Source of the DNA: Candidatus Eremiobacter antarcticus
Lineage (GTDB): Bacteria > Vulcanimicrobiota > Vulcanimicrobiia > Eremiobacterales > Eremiobacteraceae
Assembly: GCA_003244105.1 (NCBI GenBank)
Contig: QHBK01000014.1
Span: 150,290-214,289, forward strand
Length of the DNA: 64,000 bases
Reading direction: 5' to 3'
The stretch's first letter is position 1, and the number at the start of each line of letters is the position of its first letter. Shown one piece after another: positions 1 through 8,062 of this stretch. A model generated the notes under the pieces. It saw nothing but the letters and a program-made list of their open reading frames with translations. It did no database searches and had not been told where the DNA came from. The position numbers were made by a program, and so were the translations under genes.

Positions 1-2
1 TG

Positions 3-719
3 CCGCCAACGCCCGACGCACCACGCTCGCGCGGCCGAACAACTGCGCGGCAGCCACTCGCAGGGCGCAGCGCACCCAACTGGCTTCACATAGCGCTGCC
101 GATCTTGTTGTTGCTCATCGCCATGGAAGCGCTAGCCATCGGTTGGCAAGCGCACAATCGTTCTTCCAGCGTGCAGAACCCCGGTGCTAAAGCGTTGAGC
201 CTAGCCGGCCAGCGAGCCCCCAACGTCGCGCACGCCGCGGTGTTGCGCGCCGCGCCGCGGCCTCATCACGCTGTCAAGGGCGCGCAGCACAAGACATCTG
301 CAAACCCGCGTGCTGCGACGGCGGTGAGGCCGCAGCACACCGCCGCTCCATCGCCGTCTCCCACGCAACCACCCGTGCAACCCAAGGCTATCGTCAAAGC
401 GAAAAGCCGTTCGCAAGCGGTGAAACCGGCTCAGCCCTTCTCCGCGCTGCCGGCGTCGTTGTCGGCCTTGTCGGCGTATTACGCGGAACCGCATCTGCTG
501 ATCGTCTCCTTCGTGCGCAGCAACATCCACAACGTCCGGCTCACCGTGCATGACGGCGCCAAAGTGCTCTACGATCGGCGCGGACTTGACGGTCACACAG
601 CGACGATACACCTGTCGCCCCACATCAAGAATTCTCTTCAGATAACGGTGGTTGGCAGCGCTCCGGCCGGATCCGTTGTCTTCCGCCAGATGTGGCTCTA
701 CCGGCCGCCTTGGCTCTAG
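3..719 (+). CDS. Membrane-anchored protein with Ala/Pro-rich linker, 5' truncated by window edge
   Basis: The frame is open to the left edge, so the gene begins outside the window. A hydrophobic stretch encoded from about 81 to 150 looks like a full transmembrane anchor. The TTG near 105 lies inside that segment and is therefore not a credible start. A long Ala/Pro/Thr/basic linker follows (about 180-430), then a compact C-terminal domain of about 90 residues with alternating hydrophobic beta-like strands, ending in RPPWL. I infer a single-pass envelope protein with an extracytoplasmic beta domain. The family is not recognised. The polar N-terminal part would have to be read from the upstream contig. 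Confidence 0.6.
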   Translation, partial: PPTPDAPRSRGRTTARQPLAGRSAPNWLHIALPILLLLIAMEALAIGWQAHNRSSSVQNPGAKALSLAGQRAPNVAHAAVLRAAPRPHHAVKGAQHKTSANPRAATAVRPQHTAAPSPSPTQPPVQPKAIVKAKSRSQAVKPAQPFSALPASLSALSAYYAEPHLLIVSFVRSNIHNVRLTVHDGAKVLYDRRGLDGHTATIHLSPHIKNSLQITVVGSAPAGSVVFRQMWLYRPPWL

Positions 720-763
720 AACAACGCCAACGCGGTTGATTCGGGCGCGGCGCGCGCGACGTT

Positions 764-1336
764 CTAGCGAGGCAGGGGCTTGCCCGGCCGGCGAAAGGTC
801 AGGACTTGCGTGCCGATGGGAAGCTTTGGAATGATGTCTCCCACCACCCGCAGCGATCCCGCAAGCGCTGGGGCATCCTCGCCCATCGACGCCGCGACTT
901 CTTCGTAGTACACGCCGAAGTACGGGAGCGCGTGCGAGCGCACGAATTCGAGCGCGGCAGCGTCGAAATCGACATCGTGCCGTCCGCCCGCCTCGAGCGG
1001 CTGACCATCCCAGTATTTCACGAACGACCACGTGCAGGCGTCATCGCTGTACGTGAAGTGCATCGTCTCGGCGCTGAGCAACTCCGAGAGACCGTCAGCT
1101 AAGCCGCCGTCATCGTCGCTATGCCCGTCCTCGAGGACGGCTATCCAGCCATCCTGCGCAGGCATGAGCGCGAAACTTCGCACGGGCTTTCCGGCCGTCG
1201 GATTCTCCGGCATCGGCTCGAGACCGCGTTCTTCGGTCGGCAGATGCTCGTTTTCACGCATGAGCTGGACCAGGGCGTCGCGCACGTCGCTTTGCGAGAC
1301 ATCTCTGATGTAGACGGTGCCGAACTCGAACGCCAT
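764..1336 (-). CDS. Conserved hypothetical protein, 190 aa
   Basis: This is an acidic soluble protein with no signal peptide or membrane segment. It starts MAFEFGTVYIRD and contains aromatic patches (WSFVKYWDG, LPYFGVYYEE). It begins five bases after the stop of the proline dehydrogenase gene on the same strand, so the two are probably co-transcribed. I do not recognise a family or catalytic motif. A role linked to proline catabolism can only be inferred from position. Confidence 0.65.
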   Translation of the reverse strand: MAFEFGTVYIRDVSQSDVRDALVQLMRENEHLPTEERGLEPMPENPTAGKPVRSFALMPAQDGWIAVLEDGHSDDDGGLADGLSELLSAETMHFTYSDDACTWSFVKYWDGQPLEAGGRHDVDFDAAALEFVRSHALPYFGVYYEEVAASMGEDAPALAGSLRVVGDIIPKLPIGTQVLTFRRPGKPLPR

Positions 1337-1341
1337 GTCCG

Positions 1342-2232
1342 TCAGCGAACGAACAAGTTGCGCAACACGAAGAAGACGTTTTCACGGCGCTCGGCCAAGC
1401 GCCGGTAGAAATACCCCGCCCAATGCGTTCCAAACGGCACGTACACGCGCATGCGGTAGCCTTCCCGCGCGATGGCGCGTTGGGCTTCGGAGCGGATGCC
1501 GTACAGCATCTGAAACTCGAAGCGATCGCGGCCGATGGAGCGTCGCTCTACGAATGCGCGAACCGCCTCGATCAAATACTCGTCATGGGTCGCGATGCCG
1601 TGGTACACGGAGCTCTCCAGCAATTGCTCTGCAAGGTCCATATAGTTGCGGCGGATGAGCGGCATGCGCTGGATCGCTACGGCCGGCGGCTCCTTGTACG
1701 CGCCTTTGCACAATCGGATGCGAACCCGATCCGCGAGCAAGCGCCGGACGTCGGAAGCCGCCCGGTTCAAATAGGCCTGCACCACTGGCCCGATGTTCGC
1801 GTACTCAGCCCGCGCGCGGTCCATGATGCGATAGGTGGAATCGACGGTCGCCGATCCTTCCATGTCGAGGCGCACGAACATGTCGTGGGGGCGCGCGATC
1901 TCGACGATGCGCATCAGGTTGGCCGTCCCAAGATCTTCGGAGATCGACTGGCCGATGGCGCTGAGCTTGACCGAGACGTTGGCGTCCACGTTGCCGGCGG
2001 CCATGCGCCTCACCATGTCGCAATACACGGCGGTGTTCTCGGCCGCTTCTTGCTCGCGCAGCACATCCTCACCCAAGTAGTCGAGCGTCACGCTGAGGTT
2101 GCGGGCGTTGAGCTCAGCGACGACGCGCATCGCGTCGTCGACATTTTCTCCGGCGACGAATCGGCGGGCAAGAAAGAACAGCCTGCGCTGCAATGCTGGG
2201 TTTGCGTTGAGGACGTCGGCGATGTTGGACAT
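1342..2232 (-). CDS. Proline dehydrogenase (monofunctional, FAD-dependent)
   Basis: It oxidises L-proline to 1-pyrroline-5-carboxylate with FAD, the first step of proline catabolism. The 296-residue length fits the monofunctional bacterial form rather than a PutA fusion. Family hallmarks are visible in order: SVKLS at residues 87-91, RLDMEG at 121-126, CKGAYKEP at 175-182, and the C-terminal substrate-binding motif RRLAERREN at 277-285 following GTHWAGYF. The ATG at 2232 opens MSNIADVLN. The P5C dehydrogenase partner is not in this window. The gene probably leads a two-gene transcript with the 190-residue protein downstream. Confidence 0.93.
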   Translation of the reverse strand: MSNIADVLNANPALQRRLFFLARRFVAGENVDDAMRVVAELNARNLSVTLDYLGEDVLREQEAAENTAVYCDMVRRMAAGNVDANVSVKLSAIGQSISEDLGTANLMRIVEIARPHDMFVRLDMEGSATVDSTYRIMDRARAEYANIGPVVQAYLNRAASDVRRLLADRVRIRLCKGAYKEPPAVAIQRMPLIRRNYMDLAEQLLESSVYHGIATHDEYLIEAVRAFVERRSIGRDRFEFQMLYGIRSEAQRAIAREGYRMRVYVPFGTHWAGYFYRRLAERRENVFFVLRNLFVR

Positions 2233-2310
2233 GGCCGCACGCCTACGGCAAAGCCGGCGCCTGCGCCTGTGCGCTGACGAAGCGCTTCAGCGAGGCGAAA
2301 CGACGATGGT

Positions 2311-2769
2311 CTACTTCAAATACTTGTTGCCGCTTGCGTCCGCCAACTCCGCTGCAGTGGTCCACACGCTTCGATTGCGGAACTGCCCATCCAAGATGCG
2401 GGCCCTGATCACCAAGTCGTCGTGCTCGCGGTAGTGGAAAAAATGGACTTCTTGCACCGACGCGCGTGTGCCGTTGTCGATGACGAGACCTCGTTCGGTC
2501 ACGCGTGCAAGTGGAGAGCTCCGGTCGTATGGCGCGCCGCTGAGGGCCGCATCGATCGACAGCCGCAGGAACGTCGAAAGCCATGTCTGGTCGGCATACG
2601 CCCACGCGTTCTTCTCACCGGCGGCGGCGTTCTCGAAGCGGACGGAGTCGCCGGCTTTGGGCGTGCGAGCATATGAGTCAGCAGCCGCGACAGCTGCAAG
2701 CGCCATCAACATCAACGCGGCCGTCATCGCGATGAAAACCGCGCGAGCTGCAACGATCGTGGGTTTCAT
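2311..2769 (-). CDS. Exported protein of unknown function
   Basis: The chosen ATG at 2769 overlaps the stop of the upstream gene in an ATGA arrangement, indicating translational coupling. It starts MKPTIVAARAVFIAM and has a strong hydrophobic signal peptide ending near AAADS. About 120 mature residues follow, with no recognised domain. A longer frame upstream exists but would duplicate the preceding gene's territory. Both proteins of this pair are exported, so they probably act together in the envelope. Function unknown. Confidence 0.65.
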   Translation of the reverse strand: MKPTIVAARAVFIAMTAALMLMALAAVAAADSYARTPKAGDSVRFENAAAGEKNAWAYADQTWLSTFLRLSIDAALSGAPYDRSSPLARVTERGLVIDNGTRASVQEVHFFHYREHDDLVIRARILDGQFRNRSVWTTAAELADASGNKYLK

Positions 2770-3407
2770 GGTTCTAACCTCGGCGTCACGGTGGGAGCGG
2801 CCGAACTGTACGGCTGCGTTGTGACCACAGGGCCTGGACTCGCAGATGCGATGGGACTGGGATGCGCGGCAGGAGCTCCCGACCGCATGTTGTGCGGTCC
2901 GCCCACGGCAGGCAGGCCTCCGCACATCGTCGTCAGCGAGTTTCTCGCAGATGACAACGACGGCTGCGAGGCGAGGCGCGTGTAGGTGGCCAGAAATCCC
3001 ATGTTGCCCCACACCGTTATCATCTGCTCGAAAAGCAGGGGCTTGCCGTTGACTCGAGCGGCGTACGTCAAATACGCGGACGGATGAGAGCCGCAAACGG
3101 TGGCGTGCTGAGCTTTACCCATCTGCACGTTTCCCAGCGCCCCACGCACTTCTGAGACCGTTCTCACCGTCAAACTGTCGAGGGAGCCGGAATATGTGCG
3201 CTCGATGATGCTCAAGTTCTGATGGTACGGTTCGTTGTCGGCATGCACCCACGCCGCCCGGCCGTTGCCTGGCTTTGCCGTGAGGCGCCACCCAACCGGC
3301 GGGGTGAAGATGTAACCTTGGGCCTGGCCTGTTTGAGCGCCGGCGCACCAGACAACCAGTGTCGCTGCCAGCAGTGCCAGTATCCACGCGCGAGAAAAAT
3401 GCCTCAT
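2766..3407 (-). CDS. Exported protein of unknown function with Pro/Ser-rich tail
   Basis: A clear signal peptide (MRHFSRAWILALLAA onward) ends near GAQTGQAQG. The mature part begins with FTPPVGW, a pattern seen in exported proteins of the PsbP/lipoprotein type, but I cannot place the family. Two cysteines (TVCGSH and TMCGG) could form a disulfide. The last 45 residues are a low-complexity Pro/Ser/Ala tail. A Shine-Dalgarno-like AGGAGC precedes the ATG by a suitable distance. Its stop overlaps the next gene's start by four bases. Confidence 0.65.
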   Translation of the reverse strand: MRHFSRAWILALLAATLVVWCAGAQTGQAQGYIFTPPVGWRLTAKPGNGRAAWVHADNEPYHQNLSIIERTYSGSLDSLTVRTVSEVRGALGNVQMGKAQHATVCGSHPSAYLTYAARVNGKPLLFEQMITVWGNMGFLATYTRLASQPSLSSARNSLTTMCGGLPAVGGPHNMRSGAPAAHPSPIASASPGPVVTTQPYSSAAPTVTPRLEP

Positions 3408-3536
3408 CTCAAGCTCCTGTCATCGAATGATATCGGCCCTTGGCGTGCAAAATTTTAGTGCTTGAATGTCGACTGTTACGGCTTGAAAGATATACGGAGC
3501 ATTGCTGACGTGCTAAGCCTCCGTTCGTTTCACCGC

Positions 3537-5630
3537 ATGCGCGTGGCGGCGCTGCTGATCATCGCTTTGGTGAGCATCGCTGGGAAGGCGTCGGAGGCGG
3601 CCGTGTCGCCGATGATACCGCCAAGCTCCACGGTCGAGATACGGTTGCCAAACGGCGCCTACATCCACATGCTGCCGCTTCCGCTCGGCCGCCTCAACGG
3701 CGCCATACGGGGCGCGGCGTCGTTTGAGCGCGGCGGATCGCGTTGCGTCTTTTTGGCTGTGTTCCCCGGCGCCACGCTCGACGGCGACTGGCGGCGCCTC
3801 GATCCCGTTCAGGCATTCATCTTGGATCCGCGCGCTCGCACGCTCGCGCAGCTCAGCGGCGACGGTGCCGTTCGCGCCGTCGCATGGACTCATACGAATA
3901 CCGTTCGTTACGTCGACTCGACCGGCGAACACGACGTCGACGTCGGAGCAAATACTGCGAGGCCGCTCCCGCCGCTGCGCTTGGCCGCGCCTGAAGGCAC
4001 GCCGGCCGGGGACACCATCGGCGAAGCAGGCAACGGCCGGCTCATCGTGAGCCGCACAGCCGGCGGGCGTTATCGTATCGAACAAATCGGCGCGCGGGCG
4101 CTTCGTTTCGAAGGCGTTGCGCCGGAGGGCGCCTACGCGCTCATCGGCAACTTTTTGGTATGGGCGGATCACGGGAAGCTCACGGGCGGCCAGGTCGCGC
4201 GCGGAGGTCCGGATGCACTGTCACCGCCGCTGTTTGCGGGATCGGCGTTTGGCGATGCTATCGTGCCGATCGTACCGCTGGGTCATGCGGTGTATCAGGG
4301 CGGCTATCGCAACGGCGTCGTGTATTTCGCCTTCACGTACGGAGTCAAGCGCATCGTCGCTTCAACCGATGACCTCACGACCTATCGGTTTCCGGCGCTG
4401 CCTGCGGAGCCCGAGTTCACCGTCGGCGACGGCTTAGGCGGCGATAACGGCGGACATCCCTACTTCGCGCGGCCGGAGGACGGAAGGGTTGCCTACTGGC
4501 GCGCAGGGCGCTACGTGCGCGAACGCTTGCGCATGCCGGCGGGCAACGGGAAGAGCGCTGCGCTGTTCGCCGCGATGCAGCGCTTGGCTCCCGAGGATCC
4601 GCTGTGGCCACCTCTGCGGCCGGACGAAGATGCGCTCGACAACGCCCTGCTGCAATGGCGGTTCTATCCTGTAGGGGACGCGTCCGGCGATCGCTGGCTC
4701 GCGTCGTACCTCGGACGGGTGATGCTGGCGGGTAGGGACGGAGTGTTTCGCTATGTCGTCGCGCCGCAGTTTCCGTTTGCGGTACTGGGCCGCACGGACG
4801 ACGGCCGGCTCTGGGGAGCAGCGCCCGCGGCGCGCGCCTTCTTGAGCGGCCGCATCGCGCGATCGGGATCCGTCGTCTCATGGTCGAGAGACGGCGTCCA
4901 TTGGCATGAAGCTGCGCGGCTGGAAGGCGATGTCGGAGCGGTAGGGCTGGACCTGCACGCGACGGTTTGGTTCGCATTGACCAAACCTTGGTTTGGCCGT
5001 GCGGCGATCTTTGCCGCGCCGTTGGGGAGCGGCGTCACGGCGGCTTTCACCGGTGGAACTTACGACGGCGAGCAGCTCTTCTTCGCATCGTTGCGCAGCG
5101 GCATGTATCTCATCTGGGGCGCGACGCCCGGCCAACGCCTCGGCGGCGAGCAAGGAACGCTTTCGGCGTATCGCATCGATCGATCGGCGCTCTTCAGCGA
5201 TGCCGGCCGCGGGTTGAACTCCTTCGCGGAGCAGGTGCTGTATCCGGCCGACGATCCGTCGTTGCCGGGCGCCGCGTTCGATGTCGAAGGCGGAAATGGC
5301 ATCGTCGCACCCACACTGAGCCAGCTGCTGGCGCTGCTCGGTCCAAGCCATGGCGCGCTTGTCACCAATGCTGCAGGCGTCAGCGTGGATCCAGCGCGCG
5401 TCACGCTCTTGGGGTTCGACCAAGCGCGGGCGTTCGATATCAAATACGCTGGGCGTCCGTACCCCATCGGATCGGTGCAGATCAATCGCAGCGGCGGCGC
5501 GGCGCTCGTCACTCGCTCCTTACGCCGCGGTCCCCTATCGTTCGACGGCACCTCAGAGCGTTGGGCGCAAAGCACCGACGGGCGCTGGCGCAGGTCGGCG
5601 ATCTTGTCTCGCTGGCAATCCGACCTCTGA
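3537..5630 (+). CDS. Large exported protein, probably beta-propeller-like
   Basis: I chose the ATG at 3537 because it begins a normal signal peptide (MRVAALLIIALVS, cleavage near SEAA). A TTG at 3462 is in frame but would put 25 polar residues ahead of it. The mature protein is about 670 residues with many short beta-strand patterns and repeated D/G turns followed by aromatic strands (DDGRLWGA, RDGVHWHE, DGRWRRS). This is typical of WD/YVTN/Asp-box propellers, though no repeat is regular enough to name. It converges on the cupredoxin gene with ten bases between stops. Function unknown. Confidence 0.65.
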   Translation: MRVAALLIIALVSIAGKASEAAVSPMIPPSSTVEIRLPNGAYIHMLPLPLGRLNGAIRGAASFERGGSRCVFLAVFPGATLDGDWRRLDPVQAFILDPRARTLAQLSGDGAVRAVAWTHTNTVRYVDSTGEHDVDVGANTARPLPPLRLAAPEGTPAGDTIGEAGNGRLIVSRTAGGRYRIEQIGARALRFEGVAPEGAYALIGNFLVWADHGKLTGGQVARGGPDALSPPLFAGSAFGDAIVPIVPLGHAVYQGGYRNGVVYFAFTYGVKRIVASTDDLTTYRFPALPAEPEFTVGDGLGGDNGGHPYFARPEDGRVAYWRAGRYVRERLRMPAGNGKSAALFAAMQRLAPEDPLWPPLRPDEDALDNALLQWRFYPVGDASGDRWLASYLGRVMLAGRDGVFRYVVAPQFPFAVLGRTDDGRLWGAAPAARAFLSGRIARSGSVVSWSRDGVHWHEAARLEGDVGAVGLDLHATVWFALTKPWFGRAAIFAAPLGSGVTAAFTGGTYDGEQLFFASLRSGMYLIWGATPGQRLGGEQGTLSAYRIDRSALFSDAGRGLNSFAEQVLYPADDPSLPGAAFDVEGGNGIVAPTLSQLLALLGPSHGALVTNAAGVSVDPARVTLLGFDQARAFDIKYAGRPYPIGSVQINRSGGAALVTRSLRRGPLSFDGTSERWAQSTDGRWRRSAILSRWQSDL

Positions 5631-5639
5631 GTTCGGCGG

Positions 5640-6080
5640 CTAGTAGCCGCTCGGGCTCGGCGGCGCCTCGGGCGTCGCGGTCGCGGCTGCAGATGCGTTG
5701 CCGACGGTCAGCGTGCCGCGCATGTCCGGATGGTATGCGCAGACATAATGAAAGGTACCAGCGGCCTTGAAGGTGTGGGAAAAGCTTTTCCCGCCATCGA
5801 GGTTGTCCGAGTCGAAGCCATCTTTGCCCGAAGCGGCGGCCGTGTGAGCGACGTTGTCATCATTCTTCCAGACAACGGTCGTGCCGACCGGGATCGATGC
5901 CTTGTCGGGCACAAACGCAAAGTTCTTCATGTGGATGACGAAGGGCGTGGCGGCCGGCGCTGGCTGCGCGGCCGGTTGATCGGCCGCGGCAAAGCGGGGA
6001 CCCGAAACGGCGGCCAGCACCGCGAACATGGGCAGCACCAACCAAACATACTTCGATCGCGCTGGGTTTGCTGTGATCAT
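5640..6080 (-). CDS. Exported cupredoxin (plastocyanin/amicyanin-like)
   Basis: A small type-1 copper protein, presumably a periplasmic electron carrier. The ATG at 6080 is preferred over an upstream in-frame start because it is followed at once by a signal peptide (MITANPARSKYVWLV, cleavage near AAADQ) and preceded by a GAGGAT ribosome-binding site. The copper ligands are all visible: His in NVAHTAA, then Cys, His and Met in YVCAYHPDM. The strand FVIHMKNFAFVP and the GTTVVWKND motif are typical of the plastocyanin fold. A Pro/Ala tail ends the protein. Redox partners are not apparent nearby. Confidence 0.88.
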   Translation of the reverse strand: MITANPARSKYVWLVLPMFAVLAAVSGPRFAAADQPAAQPAPAATPFVIHMKNFAFVPDKASIPVGTTVVWKNDDNVAHTAAASGKDGFDSDNLDGGKSFSHTFKAAGTFHYVCAYHPDMRGTLTVGNASAAATATPEAPPSPSGY

Positions 6081-6191
6081 ACTGTTACATCCTCGATCTC
6101 TCACGAACGGCTTTTGATACCTAAACGTAACCGACTGTGACCAAGTTCGAGAAAGCGAAGACAACTGACTTGCTCCGCGTGGCCTTCGCTT

Positions 6192-7412
6192 TCAGGACTT
6201 TTTCACTTGCAGCACCAGCGGCGCAAGCACCGCGGCACCAGCCACGCAGGCAAGGGCCGATGCGCCGAAGGCCGGCACCGGGCCGAGCAGCTGCCATAGG
6301 GCACCGACGCCGGCGCTCGAGACGAGGTCGCCGATGCCGTTGACGGCTGCCAGCGCGCCGAAGCCCGTGCCTCTGCGAGCAGCGGGCAGCAACTCGGTCG
6401 CAAAGGTCCCTTCCATAGGCTCGACGATGGCGATTCCGAGTGCCGCCAGCACGAAGGCAGCGACCACCGCTGGAATCGACATCGAGGCGAATGCGATCAC
6501 CGCTCCGACCCCGCTGAACAGCAGAAACGCTGCGAACAAGAGACGTCCGCTGCCCACCCGCTCGCTCCAGACGCTTGCAGGGTAGGCGAAGATCGCGAAC
6601 AGCGCATTGTGAAGCAGATAGAGCACCGTGGCGAACAGCGTGCCTTTCACCGCACCGAAGTGCGGCGTGAACGCGTGCATCGCGACGAGCACGAGCAGCG
6701 TGGCGGAGAAATTACCCAGGCCGAAGATGCCGGCCGCCAAGAGGTAATGCTGGAAATTTTTTGGCAAACCCGCGAGCGCGACATGCAGCGGCTCTCTGGG
6801 CGGAACAGTGCGCGGACGCTCGCGCACCCACAAGTACATCGCCCCCGCCAACACTCCGGGTATGAAACCGAACATGATGGCATGGCGGACGGGAACGTGC
6901 AGCGCCACCAGCGCGATCGCTGCAGCCGGACCGATGACCGCGCCGACGGTGTCCAACGCGCGCTGAAAACCGAATGCGCGGTTGACGTATTGTCTGTTGG
7001 TGCCATCGACGAGCAGCGTGTCGCGGATCGGGCTGCGGAACCCCCGGCACATCCATGCGCCGGTCCGCAGACACAGCACGCCGAACACCGACGACGCGAA
7101 GGCGATCGCGGGCATGAACAACCCCACGCCCAAATAGCAGCTCGCCGCCAGCGCCCGTCTCTTCTTCGTGCGATCGGCAAGCGCGCCGCCCCACAATTTG
7201 AAGCCCGCGGCCACGCCGTCGGCGATGCCTTCGATCAAGCCCAATGCAAGAGCGCCGCCTCCCAGCGACGCGATGAAGGCCGGCAGGAGCGGAATAATCA
7301 ATTCATAGCACGCGTCAGAAAAAAGACTCGCGAGGGCTATGGCAAGAACGGTCGTCGTGAGCCACTTGCCTTGCACGCCGGCTGACGACGGGGGCACCGG
7401 TTCCCTTTTCAT
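6192..7412 (-). CDS. Major facilitator superfamily transporter
   Basis: A polytopic inner-membrane protein of about 406 residues with roughly 12 hydrophobic segments. The loop after TM2 carries LWGGALADRTKKRR, the MFS motif A region, and DRTKKR is the typical basic cytoplasmic loop. The ATG at 7412 is preferred; an in-frame TTG at 7442 would add ten residues. The sequence resembles uncharacterised drug/metabolite exporters with an RSPIRDT motif after TM5. The substrate cannot be inferred. It is divergent from the small exported protein at 7461. Confidence 0.85.
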   Translation of the reverse strand: MKREPVPPSSAGVQGKWLTTTVLAIALASLFSDACYELIIPLLPAFIASLGGGALALGLIEGIADGVAAGFKLWGGALADRTKKRRALAASCYLGVGLFMPAIAFASSVFGVLCLRTGAWMCRGFRSPIRDTLLVDGTNRQYVNRAFGFQRALDTVGAVIGPAAAIALVALHVPVRHAIMFGFIPGVLAGAMYLWVRERPRTVPPREPLHVALAGLPKNFQHYLLAAGIFGLGNFSATLLVLVAMHAFTPHFGAVKGTLFATVLYLLHNALFAIFAYPASVWSERVGSGRLLFAAFLLFSGVGAVIAFASMSIPAVVAAFVLAALGIAIVEPMEGTFATELLPAARRGTGFGALAAVNGIGDLVSSAGVGALWQLLGPVPAFGASALACVAGAAVLAPLVLQVKKS

Positions 7413-7460
7413 GACGGGCGCGTTTGGGCCGGCGAACTGCAATCCCTACGACTGCAGGTT

Positions 7461-8045
7461 TTGGCCAGCGTCACAAGCTTTGAGAGGTTGGCTGCCTTGT
7501 TGAGAACGGTCGCGAAGTTGGGGTTGTTGGGCGGCTCGGTCGCATGCGCGGCGGCGCTGCTGTCCGCCCCGGTTCCTACATCGGCTGACGTCGACGACGT
7601 GACCCAAGTGCTGCTGCTGGCGAATTACCTGACGACCGGCAACTACACGCTGCCGCCACAGCCCCCGGCGAAGTTTGTCTCGGTCTATCATTCCTACGCG
7701 CTGGTGTCGCTCAACGGCCTGTTGCCACAATACACGTGCGGCACCGTAGCCAACGCGCGCTGCGTGGTCGAGGCGCCACAGGCGCTTCCCGCAAACTCGC
7801 CGTCCAGCATCGTGACCCCGGCGCCTTCCCCGACTCCTCGTCCTGCGCAGACAGGGTTCGGGCCCAACTCAGGCAGCCAGTTCGTCGCGATCAAAACTCA
7901 CCGCAACTGGCTCTATCTCTTCGGCAAGGCGGGAAGTTACTCGGTCGCCGATCTTGTGGCGGCTGGACTCCCCAAAGACATCGCCACGGGCTTGGTGCAG
8001 TTTTTGAAGCCTCCACCTTCGCCGCGCCCCACCGGTAGTCCATAG
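7461..8045 (+). CDS. Exported protein of unknown function
   Basis: It reads from a TTG. There is a basic N-terminus, then a hydrophobic export segment (KLGLLGGSVACAAALL), with possible cleavage near TSADV. The mature part has two cysteines (YTCGT, ARCVV), a Pro-rich linker (PAPSPTPRP) and a C-terminal ~60-residue region containing WLYLFGKAGSYSVADLVAAGL. The start codon is uncertain since several TTGs lie in the first 60 bases. It ends 17 bases before the CTG start I propose for the peptide-binding lipoprotein on the same strand, so the two are probably linked. Confidence 0.55.
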   Translation: MASVTSFERLAALLRTVAKLGLLGGSVACAAALLSAPVPTSADVDDVTQVLLLANYLTTGNYTLPPQPPAKFVSVYHSYALVSLNGLLPQYTCGTVANARCVVEAPQALPANSPSSIVTPAPSPTPRPAQTGFGPNSGSQFVAIKTHRNWLYLFGKAGSYSVADLVAAGLPKDIATGLVQFLKPPPSPRPTGSP

Positions 8046-8062
8046 CCGTCTCGGCGCAGCCG

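Noticed and set aside
5636..5650. Perfect six-base hairpin between convergent stops
   Set aside because: It overlaps the stop codon of the cupredoxin gene and lacks a T-run; probably chance.
6609..7385. Long plus-strand frame inside the MFS gene
   Set aside because: Antisense shadow of a clear membrane transporter; composition is Arg/His/Gln-rich as expected for a reverse reading of high-GC codons.
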